Positions 50,079 through 57,991 of a stretch of 64,000 nucleotides of DNA are shown here, piece by piece. Origin of the DNA: Aquisalimonas lutea (GTDB taxonomy: Bacteria; Pseudomonadota; Gammaproteobacteria; Nitrococcales; Aquisalimonadaceae); assembly GCF_030409225.1 (NCBI RefSeq), contig NZ_JAUFPK010000005.1, forward strand, positions 310,831 through 374,830, written 5' to 3'. The notes beneath the pieces were generated by a model, which was not told where the DNA came from, made no database searches, and saw only the letters and a list, made by a program, of their open reading frames with translations. The stretch's first letter is position 1, and every line of letters begins with the position of its first letter. The position numbers and the translations under genes are program-made.

Positions 50079-50321
50079 ATGGCGCACATCACCGAGCTTG
50101 ATCTGCCGAACATCGACGCGCTGCTTGCCGACGATGGCGACATCAACATCGGCTACCTGCATCCGGTCGGCCAGGTGGCCGTCGCCAGCGACCCCCACAA
50201 CGCCCTCGCCATGCTCCGCCGCCGTCCGGACGAGTCCCTCGCTGACGTCCTGCTGCGGCTCGACGCGGCGGTCGCAACCGCGATCGAGCACGGCGAGTTC
50301 ACCGACGAGATCAACGCGTAA
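50079..50321 (+). CDS. IS66-associated accessory protein
   Basis: The 80-residue protein starts ATG 50079, with AGGAGGG just before it, 17 bases after tnpC. It reads as a small acidic α/β protein (NIDALLADDGDINIGYLHPV, LADVLLRLDAAVATAIEHGE) with no catalytic motif. Short genes of this sort occur downstream of tnpC in some IS66 elements and are inside the inverted repeats here. Function unknown. Confidence 0.75.
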   Translation: MAHITELDLPNIDALLADDGDINIGYLHPVGQVAVASDPHNALAMLRRRPDESLADVLLRLDAAVATAIEHGEFTDEINA

Positions 50322-50467
50322 GCATCGTCGAGGCCCGGCGACAAGACGGTGCTCAGCGGACGCTTACCTGCATGTTGTGTTGAATCCGACAACCCACCAT
50401 TGGCTAAAGGCCACAGACTGGTTCGTCGTCAGAGAGCATCTGGAAGGTGTCTGCCCATGTTGAAAGG

Positions 50468-51220
50468 CTACGCTTGCGGTTCCTCTTCCCGCGTGCCAGA
50501 GTTGGTTGATGGCTTGCGGATGGAAGGAGCAATGGGCGCACGCGTGATCTTGTCGACGACCTCTTGCGGTGGCCAGCCCATGATCTGAGCGACTTCCACG
50601 GCCTTGGGGGGTTGTCGGCGAACACTGTCCCTCGTGAGGGCCCGGTAACGCCAGCCAGCGGGTATATGGAAGGTGCTACGAACGAGGTGCCCGCCTTGGT
50701 GGAGTTGGCGTTCGGCGTCATCACGGCCGAGAAGCCCTACGTGGCGGGCGGTCAGGACAGCGCGCGCATAGTTGTCGTAGTCCGCCACGAGGTAGGCGCC
50801 TAAGAACCCGTAAGGTGTGGAGAAGTTCAACGGGATCTCCAGTGGTTCCAGGCTCTCCGCGACGGCAATCTCGACGTTCGACATCGCTGATAGGCGCTCT
50901 TCGATTTGCCGTTGCAGGACAGCCAGCGAATCGCGATTCTCCGTGATCGTGTCATGGACACGAATCAGCAACCAGTCGGCCCACGGATCGTCGAACTCGG
51001 CGGCACGCCACGCCCAGCGCATCAGGGTGGCGAACCGCGTGAGCCCGATGATCGCCGGCTTGTTGCTGTTGTCGCGACGCGTGCGCCCGCGCATGAGCTT
51101 TTGGGCTTGGCGCGTCTGCAACGTCATGGTTGCCTGGCCGCGCAATCCGCCGGGGTGGCGTTTGCCAGCATGGTTCGGATCGGAGGCGCCGTTGTTCGTC
51201 TCGACTTCTTGGTTGTTCAT
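50468..51220 (-). CDS. ICE protein, TIGR03761-like
   Basis: The 250-residue product shows MTLQTRQAQKLMRGRTRRDN, IIGLTRFATLMRWAWRAAEF, DDPWADWLLIRVHDTI, NFSTPYGFLGAYLVADYDNY and HIPAGWRYRALTRDSVRR. I associate these blocks with the TIGR03761 (PFL_4669) family of integrating conjugative elements. It has no known enzymatic motif and is likely to work with DNA replication or transfer genes. It follows the PH-domain gene on the same strand. The IS66 insertion and the metal cargo separate it from pilL2 at 12.9 kb. Confidence 0.85.
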   Translation of the reverse strand: MNNQEVETNNGASDPNHAGKRHPGGLRGQATMTLQTRQAQKLMRGRTRRDNSNKPAIIGLTRFATLMRWAWRAAEFDDPWADWLLIRVHDTITENRDSLAVLQRQIEERLSAMSNVEIAVAESLEPLEIPLNFSTPYGFLGAYLVADYDNYARAVLTARHVGLLGRDDAERQLHQGGHLVRSTFHIPAGWRYRALTRDSVRRQPPKAVEVAQIMGWPPQEVVDKITRAPIAPSIRKPSTNSGTREEEPQA

Positions 51221-51238
51221 CAGTGCCCTCCGGTGGAC

Positions 51239-51970
51239 TCATCCGACCGCCTGTTCGATGCGACGCTGGATCTCGTCTTTGACCCTGGCTGGATGGCGAA
51301 TGGTGGCGAGATCGATCTCACCCGTGTCGCCACCTCCTGCCGAGGAGAGCGTGACCGTACCGACACCAAGGAGCCGTTCGGCAAGGTTCTGTTTGAGGGT
51401 CGGAATTCGCGCGTTCCGGTAGTACATGTGCCGAACGGAACGGGCGACGATGCCTTCATGGACGGTGACGACGTGTCTTCCCAGCTCAAAACGGTAGTAG
51501 TACACGGCGATCAGGAGCCGTAGGAGCGAGATAAGCGCGACCCCGGATGCGGCGGTTGCGATGGCCGCTTCGACACCGTTGATGGGCCCCAGTGGTGGTG
51601 AATCGAGTGACCAGCTTCCAGCGGCCGGACCGAGCGGTTCCGGAAGCGCAGCAGCCTGATCGGTGATGACCGGGGCAGTCGCCAGGCCGAGCAAGCCCAT
51701 GAGCACCTGCATGACAAGGCCGATATGGCCGCGTACGGCTGGTCGCAGAACAACCGTTTCCGGATGCGTGTCGGCCGTGCCGCCCGAGGCCGCCGTGCCG
51801 GTGGGCATCTCCGCTGCGCCCTGGGAGTATTGCTCGACGATGTAACCGCCTTCCACCGCGACTACCCGAAACCGCAAACCGGTCTCGCGCACCAGCGCAT
51901 CGCGGACCAGCTCGGCCCGTTCTTCACTGTGAAAGGGTTCGCCAGTGTCTTCCCGGATTGCCTGGGACAT
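51239..51970 (-). CDS. Membrane protein with PH-like (YdbS-type) C-terminus
   Basis: ATG 51970 (MSQAIREDTGEPFHSEERAE) is preferred over the frame from 52099. The 243-residue protein has an N-terminal soluble part, then a helix (HIGLVMQVLMGLLGLATAPV), a second one (AAIATAASGVALISLLRLLI), and the β-rich YYYRFELGRHVVTVHEGIVA, YYRNARIPTLKQNLAERLLG, GTVTLSSAGG. That last part looks like a bacterial PH (YdbS/DUF304) domain. It lies between TIGR03761 and the STY4528-like gene. Its job in the element is unknown. Confidence 0.65.
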   Translation of the reverse strand: MSQAIREDTGEPFHSEERAELVRDALVRETGLRFRVVAVEGGYIVEQYSQGAAEMPTGTAASGGTADTHPETVVLRPAVRGHIGLVMQVLMGLLGLATAPVITDQAAALPEPLGPAAGSWSLDSPPLGPINGVEAAIATAASGVALISLLRLLIAVYYYRFELGRHVVTVHEGIVARSVRHMYYRNARIPTLKQNLAERLLGVGTVTLSSAGGGDTGEIDLATIRHPARVKDEIQRRIEQAVG

Positions 51971-52099
51971 GGTGCTCACTCCGCGATGGCAAGCTTGGGT
52001 CGGGGATCGTGGAATCGCTTGCCGAAGTATTGGCGGAGAAATGCTTTCCGGGATCGCGTGGTTTTCGTCCCTTGATGGGACAGACCACCATTCCAGCAT

Positions 52100-53446
52100 C
52101 TATGAATCCTCCGGAAGCTGCGCAGCGAGTTCCGGGGGAACGGGTCTGCCGGCGGCCTTGAGCATCTGAACCAGGTCCTCCGCTCCCCTGGCGCGGCTCA
52201 ACTGCGACCGCGTGCTTCCCGTCGATCCACGTTCCTGAGCCGAGCAGGCCTCGCGCTGTCCCGTCGCCTGGAAATTGGCTGCGTACGTAGGGATGAAGGC
52301 TCCTTCCCGGGCACGCCGGGCCAGTCCTGTCAGATACCGGATAGGGTTCCGGATGGGCTCCCTTGACCTGTCTTTGAGACATCCGTCGAGTTCGTCGAAC
52401 ACTTGCTGTGCGAGCTCCGGCTCCAAGCCCTCAACGCACAAGCGGGCCAGTCGCTGCTGTTCACCGCTGAGGCCGGTGGGGTAGCGAAGAGGTGGCTCGT
52501 CACCGGGTTCGCCGCGTTCGCGAGCGGTTTGATTCGACGTTGTTGTGTTGTTGTAACTACTACTACCACTACTACTCCGCGCGCGCGAGGGGTAAAGCTG
52601 TTTAACCTGGCTGTAAGATTCTGAATAAAAAGAATTGTCCTCCGAGTTAACGTGTTTAACCTGGCTATTTTCGTCCAGGTTAAACTGCTTAACCTGGGCT
52701 GCATCCCCTTCCGGGTTAACTGGGTTAACCCGGTGCTGAGCCTCGGCTCCGCTGTCGCCGGAGAGATTGTTCTGGTGCTCGCGGAATAGCTCACCGTACG
52801 CACCGGTCGCGAACGCCCCAGCGTGGCCGCGGATGCCGGCAAGCCGTGTCTCGAAGCGGGTCTTCGCTCCACGATCGTCGGTTATGTCACTGCCCGCGAT
52901 CAGCTCTGCCTGGATGGTCGCTAAAACGGCCTGGGCGGTGCGGCGGACGCGGCGATGATTGTGTCGGCACATGCTCTCGAGAAAGGCCACATACCCTTCG
53001 TCGAGCTCCATGGCCTCCGCCACGCTGACGGGCTCGTCGTGGAGCGCGTAGACGTTGCCCCGGTAGCGACCCTTCTCGTCCCGCACGCGCTCGTAGAGAC
53101 AAAGCCAGCGGGTAATGCGCAGCATGGCGACGGAAACGGCGATGGTGGGTTTGCTTCCCACACCGGCGGCGCCAAAGTCGTCATAGCTGGGAAATCTACG
53201 TGGGGACTGTGGGTCCGTGTGGGCCTTGATCACCATCCATGCGATCTTGTCGCGGGCATCGAGAGCGGGATCGTAGAGCAGGCGTCGGGGGTGGCTGTCC
53301 TGCCAGTTGCCGCTGTATAGAACCGTGTTGCGTTCGTCGGCCTGGATGTCCTCGGTGGCCGTCATTGCACGCGCCTGGCGAGCGGCCTCGGAGAGGTGGC
53401 CGTCGAGGTAGTTCAACGGGGAAGCATTCCGGTTGCTCGTTGTCAT
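52100..53446 (-). CDS. STY4528-like pathogenicity-island replication protein
   Basis: The 448-residue protein has the conserved N-terminal region RRLLYDPALDARDKIAWMVI, FPSYDDFGAAGVGSKPTIAV, MLRITRWLCLYERVRDEKGR, a winged-helix-like arrangement as in STY4528-family island replication proteins. A Ser/Thr/Asn-rich linker follows, with three imperfect QVKQF/QVKHV/QVKQL-NxDEN-type repeats (about 265-310), and then a C-terminal helical end. The repeats correspond to the direct repeats TTAACCTGG around 52,600-52,740. It probably initiates replication of the excised element. The stop TAG-side tail reads AGRPVPPELAAQLPEDS. Confidence 0.8.
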   Translation of the reverse strand: MTTSNRNASPLNYLDGHLSEAARQARAMTATEDIQADERNTVLYSGNWQDSHPRRLLYDPALDARDKIAWMVIKAHTDPQSPRRFPSYDDFGAAGVGSKPTIAVSVAMLRITRWLCLYERVRDEKGRYRGNVYALHDEPVSVAEAMELDEGYVAFLESMCRHNHRRVRRTAQAVLATIQAELIAGSDITDDRGAKTRFETRLAGIRGHAGAFATGAYGELFREHQNNLSGDSGAEAQHRVNPVNPEGDAAQVKQFNLDENSQVKHVNSEDNSFYSESYSQVKQLYPSRARSSSGSSSYNNTTTSNQTARERGEPGDEPPLRYPTGLSGEQQRLARLCVEGLEPELAQQVFDELDGCLKDRSREPIRNPIRYLTGLARRAREGAFIPTYAANFQATGQREACSAQERGSTGSTRSQLSRARGAEDLVQMLKAAGRPVPPELAAQLPEDS

Positions 53447-53449
53447 GGC

Positions 53450-54052
53450 CTATCCCTCCGAGCCGTCGTAGCGGGTCACAAGGGAAACGACCGCGCTCGG
53501 GGATGCGCTGGCGCCGCCGACCGTGTCCTGGATGGCCTGAGCCTCCTGAACGAGGCGCCATACGGCCTGTGCCGACACCTGGCACTCCCGGGCGACCTCG
53601 AGATAGCGCTCCGGTTCCGGAAGATCTCCGCGGGCGCACCACGTGCGCCAGATGCGATCCTGTGTCGGCGGCCGGGGCCGCTGGGGACGGCCGCGCGGCG
53701 TTTGCGCACCCAGAAGCCGCCTCCGGCGGCAGACTTCGCCGGGCGTAAGCCCGTAGAGCGCCTGGAGCATTTCTGCGCTGGCGCCATTGCGGATCAGATT
53801 ATCCTGCGTGGATTCGTTTTCTGCTTCGTTGCGGGCGTGGGCGAGGGCGTTTTGCAGGCATCGGTGGTCGACCGCGATATCCAGGAAGTGGGTCCCCATC
53901 CGGGCCAGGTGATGCAGCTCGCCGACGGTCATTTGTTCCATGGCCCTGATTTCTTCCGGATCGAAGCCCAGATCCGCGACCGCGTTCTCGTCGGATGCCT
54001 TGAGCTTCTCAACCGCGTAGCAAACGATCTGGTAAGCGAGTTCCTTGCTCAT
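53450..54052 (-). CDS. DUF2857-family ICE protein
   Basis: ATG 54052 (MSKELAYQIVCYAVEKLKAS) overlaps the parB stop by four bases. The 200-residue protein has DPEEIRAMEQMTVGELHHLA, FLDIAVDHRCLQNALAHARN, NGASAEMLQALYGLTPGEVC and a C-terminal HTH-like AQAVWRLVQEAQAI. That is the DUF2857 pattern found between parB and the STY4528 gene in this ICE family. Its role is unknown, possibly as a regulator or flagellar-master-like activator. Confidence 0.82.
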   Translation of the reverse strand: MSKELAYQIVCYAVEKLKASDENAVADLGFDPEEIRAMEQMTVGELHHLARMGTHFLDIAVDHRCLQNALAHARNEAENESTQDNLIRNGASAEMLQALYGLTPGEVCRRRRLLGAQTPRGRPQRPRPPTQDRIWRTWCARGDLPEPERYLEVARECQVSAQAVWRLVQEAQAIQDTVGGASASPSAVVSLVTRYDGSEG

Positions 54053-55716
54053 GATTCGTCCCTCCAAAGCGCCTCACCGCTGGCCGCGGCGCATTGGGCG
54101 AGGCGGCGACACGTGCGCATCAGCTGCAATAAGTCCTCGAAGTCGTCTTCCGGGGTGTTCGGGCAGGACCACCAATCGGCGGCTGCTATGGCCCACATGG
54201 GGGAGCCGACGCGGTAGTGCAGCGCTTGGTCGTTGCCGTGGTTGATGACCCGGCCCAGTTCGAAGCGCTCGGGGAATGGCGCATGGGCCGCCTTGGATTC
54301 TTCCAGGGCTTCCGACCAGACCGTCAGCAGCCACCACACCCACTGGCGACGGGTGCTCTGCGGCGTTGACGGATCTCGAAGGACGTCTTCCGGCGGAGGG
54401 AGATCCATGAGAAAACCCATGCCGTAGTCCCAGCGTTTGAGATAGATGTCGAGCTTGTACCGACGCGCGAGTTGCTCGGCGCACAGGAAAGCGTCCCGCC
54501 GGAGCGAGCTGACGGTCGCGTCCTCGCCGGGTGTGGTCGACGGTTCGCCCGCGTCGCCATGCCCGGGTGACTCTTCGTCACTCCATTCACTGCCGTAAGT
54601 GGATGGGTCGGCGAGTTCCGGCTCGTTCGGTGCGTCACGCGCGTCTTCGGTGATGGTGGCCGAGGCTGAAGCCGGCTCCGCGTTCGCGTGCTCGCCGGGG
54701 CCGGCGGGCGTTGCATCGATATGCTCGGTGCCTGCGGTCGCTGGTGGCGTACCAGATGATGGAGTCTGTTGCGGTACGGGTTCCTGCTCAGGGGACTCCG
54801 AGGCGGGTGCGGATGGTGCCACCGTCTGTCGCGCCGAATTGGGACCACCTTGTTGCCGCAGCCGGGTATCGAGTTCCAGCCGGATCTCGCGCAGGGGCAC
54901 ATCGAGGGTTTCTGCGAGGTCGCGCTCCAGCTGTTGTCGCCCGACCTCCAGATCCCAGTCCGGTGCATCCGTGGCGGCAAGGGCCTGCTCCCAGACGATC
55001 TGGAGTTGATCCTCTGGTTGCTCGTGGGCCGTCCAGAGCTCGGCTGCCGCTGTATGGAGCTGGCGGATTTGCTCAACGGTACTGCCGCCGAGGCCACCTT
55101 CCAGCGCCTGCGGAATCGCGGGGAGGAGCGTTGCGGCTGCGTACTCGAACCGCCGGAGCAGGGGACGAGACACGGTATACCCGACGTCTTGCAGGCGGCG
55201 TTGGAAGGCCGATCGTGACAGTTCCCCGCCGGCCTCGGCCTCGAACTCGCTGCGCAGTTGCTGGAGGGCAACGGCTTTGTCGATGAGCGTCATCTCACCG
55301 CGTAGCTCGTTCTCGACTAGGTGCGCCGTCAGGACGTGGGCATCGTCGTCCCATGGGTGATACAGGCAGTGGACCGTCCGGAAGGTCGGGTCGCTGGTCT
55401 CCTCGGCCAGCTCACGCAGTGCCTTGAGCCGCGTGTTGCCGCCGGCGCGCACCATGTAGACCTCATCGCCCGGCCGGCGTGTCACCTCAAGCGCGTTGTT
55501 GAGCCCACGCTGCGCGCGAATCGAAGCCTTGATTTCGTCGTAGCGTGGGTTGGGTGCCTTGCGCGGGTTGCGGTCGTAGGCCTTGATCTGGTCGATGTCC
55601 AGGATCATCTGGGTCACGGTTACCGGTTCACCCGGTGACAGTTCCTGTCCCGGCTGAGCGAAGTGGCCTTGATAAAGCGTTTGCCGGAGCTTGTCGCGAT
55701 CGATTTCCTTAGCCAT
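54049..55716 (-). CDS. parB: ICE ParB-family partition protein
   Basis: ATG 55716 (MAKEIDRDKLRQTLYQGHFA) gives a 555-residue protein. The ParB/Srx N-terminal domain reads DIDQIKAYDRNPRKAPNPRY, VYMVRAGGNTRLKALRELAE (the RxGxxR CTP-binding box is MVRAGGNTR), HLVENELRGEMTLIDKAVAL, followed by the HTH (LSRSAFQRRLQDVGYTVSR). A Pro/Glu/Thr-rich linker (about 320-420) leads to a C-terminal domain rich in Trp (QWVWWLLTVWSEAL). It overlaps parA by eight bases. It should bind centromere-like sites for maintenance of the element. Confidence 0.88.
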   Translation of the reverse strand: MAKEIDRDKLRQTLYQGHFAQPGQELSPGEPVTVTQMILDIDQIKAYDRNPRKAPNPRYDEIKASIRAQRGLNNALEVTRRPGDEVYMVRAGGNTRLKALRELAEETSDPTFRTVHCLYHPWDDDAHVLTAHLVENELRGEMTLIDKAVALQQLRSEFEAEAGGELSRSAFQRRLQDVGYTVSRPLLRRFEYAAATLLPAIPQALEGGLGGSTVEQIRQLHTAAAELWTAHEQPEDQLQIVWEQALAATDAPDWDLEVGRQQLERDLAETLDVPLREIRLELDTRLRQQGGPNSARQTVAPSAPASESPEQEPVPQQTPSSGTPPATAGTEHIDATPAGPGEHANAEPASASATITEDARDAPNEPELADPSTYGSEWSDEESPGHGDAGEPSTTPGEDATVSSLRRDAFLCAEQLARRYKLDIYLKRWDYGMGFLMDLPPPEDVLRDPSTPQSTRRQWVWWLLTVWSEALEESKAAHAPFPERFELGRVINHGNDQALHYRVGSPMWAIAAADWWSCPNTPEDDFEDLLQLMRTCRRLAQCAAASGEALWRDES

Positions 55717-56551
55717 GGCCCTCGACCTCCCTGTGATCGTCGACCAGGTGGGGGAGGCACTCGGCGGCAAGCGCGCGCATGGTCTCCGCTGCCGCCGGTG
55801 TGGGTCCGGAGCGCCGTGTCTCCCAGCGATGCACGGGGACTTGGTGGGTTGCTGCCTCCCGGTATGCGACCGTTGCAGGGACCGCCGTATCCATGACGGT
55901 TATTTGCCCGCGGCTTGGCCCGTACGACTCCCGGCGGAGCTCGTCGGCGATGACGCGTGCGTCCGCTGTCCGGTCCATGCGGTAGAGCATGCCGCGGAGT
56001 GGACCGACGGGTGCCCCCATGGCAGCCATCGGCCGCAGGCGCTCGAGCATGGTTACAGTCCCGCGGGCGAATTCCCGGGCTGACAGGATCTCGGGCGGGA
56101 TCGGTGAAAGGAGGAGGTCTGCGGCGAGCACGGCCGCGTCCTGGAGAGGGCCCACCGCACCCTGGGTGTCGATCAGGATCGCGTCATAGATTTCATCGTA
56201 ATCCGAGAGGATGTGCCGGAGCCGAACCCGACCATCCGGGGTATGGAGAATCCAGTTCTGTAATGCCCCATCGGGATCGTTGGATACGATGACGTCCAGA
56301 GTGCCGCCATCGCGAGCGGCCAGGGTGGTGGTGCTCACCGTGGATCCAGTTTCACCGGCGGTGATGAGTTGAGTGAGCCCGTAGTCCGCCTGTTGCGCGA
56401 GGGGGAAATAGCTGGATAGCGTTGGTTGGATGTCGGCGTCGATCAAGAGAACCCGGTAGCCGAGGTCTGCGATGTAGGCGCCGAGGTTGGCCGTGACGGT
56501 CGTCTTCCCGACCCCGCCCTTGGTTGAGGTGACGGTTAGCTTGATTGCCAT
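55709..56551 (-). CDS. parA: ICE ParA-family partition ATPase
   Basis: The 280-residue protein starts at ATG 56551 with GGAGG in front. The deviant Walker A is STKGGVGKTTVTANLGAYIA, Walker A' is LLIDADIQPTLSSYF, and Walker B is DAILIDTQGAVGPLQDAAVL. The C-terminal region, VMDTAVPATVAYREAATHQV, fits Soj/ParA proteins of the PFGI-1/pKLC102 group. It stabilises the excised form of the element. It is the gene closest to the tRNA-Thr fragment that marks the element end, as expected for this family. Confidence 0.93.
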   Translation of the reverse strand: MAIKLTVTSTKGGVGKTTVTANLGAYIADLGYRVLLIDADIQPTLSSYFPLAQQADYGLTQLITAGETGSTVSTTTLAARDGGTLDVIVSNDPDGALQNWILHTPDGRVRLRHILSDYDEIYDAILIDTQGAVGPLQDAAVLAADLLLSPIPPEILSAREFARGTVTMLERLRPMAAMGAPVGPLRGMLYRMDRTADARVIADELRRESYGPSRGQITVMDTAVPATVAYREAATHQVPVHRWETRRSGPTPAAAETMRALAAECLPHLVDDHREVEGHG

Positions 56552-56640
56552 ATCAGCCTCCGCAGAGCTAGATGGTTCCTAGCTCCGGGAGCCCGATTCA
56601 GCTTTGTCGCCTTAAGATCGCCCGTAACTACCTGATTGCG

Positions 56641-56686
56641 CTTCGTAATCAGTAGGTCGGCGGTTCGATTCCGTCCACCGGCACCA
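56641..56686 (+). other. ICE attachment site: 3' half of tRNA-Thr(CGT)
   Basis: The 46 bases from CTTCGTAATC to GCACCA contain the CGT anticodon loop, the variable loop, the T-arm GGCGGTTCGATTCCGTCCAC with the TTCGATTC loop, and the acceptor end CCGGCACCA. No matching 5' half (GCCGGTG, D-arm) lies upstream, so this is a partial copy created by site-specific integration. It marks one end of the ICE next to parA. The intact tRNA and integrase should lie at the other end, left of the window. Confidence 0.85.
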
Positions 56687-56877
56687 TAAAAACAGTAAGT
56701 TATGGCGACTCCACTTAAGTTAGCTGTCTCGTGTAGACGCCATGTAGACGCTGCGGCGTGGTCTTAAACTGCATGTAGCGACGATATCTTCTCGCGCATG
56801 TCTTTCCCCTGACCATTCGTTCCTCTACTCTCGGGACCGTGCGGTACCGCTTTTGGTCCTTTGATGGGTAGAGGTCG
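56687..56877. other. Junction region beyond the att site
   Basis: About 190 bases, with GTGTAGACGCCATGTAGACGCTGCGG as a short GTAGACGC tandem (56,733-56,755). No gene or tRNA was recognised. It should represent flanking chromosome or an older island. Confidence 0.4.
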
Positions 56878-57699
56878 TTGGTTCAGCCGGGCGCGAGATT
56901 GAACAACAACGAAGTGATGCAACAGTTCGGTGTGGGGCTTCAAGGCGGGATGCGCCGCTCCCACGCCAACAACTGTCTAGTGCTTGTTTCGGACCACACA
57001 AAATCGCTATACCAAGACCGCTGGGAAGGCGATGTCCCGCACTACACGGGCATGGGGCCGACTGGCCACCAAGAGCTGGATCGGCAGAACCGGGTGCTTG
57101 GGGAGTCTCACGAAATCGGCCTTACGGTCCATCTACTTGAAGTGTTTACGCCCGGCCAATACGTCTATGCAGGCGAGGTAGAGCTTGCGGGGGAGCCGTA
57201 CCAGGAGGAGCAGCCGGGCACCTCCCAGAAGAGGCGAAAGGTCTACATGTTCCCCGTTCGCCTAAAGTCCGGCGGAACAAAGCCGCTCCCTACGGCCAAT
57301 GAGGCGCGAGAAAATGAGCAACGACTCGAAGCGCGGTTGCTAAAGTCGGAGAGCAGCTTAGAGGGGCTCCGCAGCCTTGCCGAGAGCGCCAAACGCAGCC
57401 CAGAGAAACGCCCGTCTGCGAGCGAGCCACGTCATCATAAGGAATCCGGCTGTCTCCGCGTATGTGAAGCGCGCTGCAAACGGTTACTGTGATCTTTGCC
57501 AATCACCAGCGCCCTTCTACACGAAGGCTGGCGAACCCTACCTTGAGTGCCACCATATACTTTGGCTCGCGAGGGCGGGGAGGACGTGATTGGTAACGCA
57601 GTCGCGCTGTGCCCAAACTGCTACCGGAAAATGCACGCACTGAATAGGAAAAGCGACAGACAGTGGTTGAAGATGCGCGTTGACCAACGAAGTTCATAA
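56878..57699 (+). pseudogene. HNH endonuclease with ScoMcrA-like SRA domain, frameshifted
   Basis: The first frame, from about TTG 56878, gives NNNEVMQQFGVGLQGGMRRS, LVLVSDHTKSLYQDRW, GDVPHYTGMGPTGHQELDRQ and AGEVELAGEPYQEEQPG, the SRA-like domain of ScoMcrA-type restriction enzymes that recognise phosphorothioated or methylated DNA. A frameshift near 57,390 leads to NPAVSAYVKRAANGYCDLCQ, APFYTKAGEPYLECHHILWL (HNH). A second near 57,575 leads to GEDVIGNAVALCPNCYRKMH. With both shifts it is a pseudogene of about 270 codons. It stands just outside the ICE end, at the start of a defence-like region. Confidence 0.8.
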
Positions 57700-57991
57700 C
57701 CTCATGATCGCTGCTCCGGTTCCTGTTGGGTGTTCTATTTTTTACGAGTTATAGGTACAACTTTCATGCTGCCCGCGTTCGCATTAGATCGACTTTTCGA
57801 CTTGGCCCACTGGCACCACACAAATGAAAAGAGCCAGAGATTGGCTATGCGTCTAGGTAATGCACGAGGGCTCGTATAGGCCTTATGACGCTTGATGAGG
57901 TGTCTACGCCCGCGGTACACGTTTCCACATCTACCGAGCTGACGTGAAATGGCGTCGTCGAAGTTGAGCTCTGGCACTGGCAGGCAAGTCT
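57700..57991. other. Intergenic region before the defence operon
   Basis: Nearly 300 bases. AT-rich stretches around 57,735-57,770 (TTTTTTACGAGTTATAGG) could carry the promoter of the downstream operon. No convincing gene is seen on either strand. Confidence 0.45.

Larger units (their letters stand above)
47600..50367 (+). mobile_element. IS66-family insertion sequence, complete
   Basis: The left end 47600 begins GTAAGCGTCCGGTGAGTACC, and the right end 50367, read inward, begins GTAAGCGTCCGCTGAGCACC. Flanking octamers TTGCATGT (47592-47599) and CTGCATGT (50368-50375) match at seven of eight bases, the 8-bp target duplication expected for IS66. It carries tnpA, tnpB, tnpC and one accessory gene, all with open frames, so the element may still be active. 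Confidence 0.92.

Noticed and set aside
57735-57977. Minus-strand frame of 80 codons before the defence operon
   Set aside because: No domain, basic low-complexity end, and no suitable RBS.
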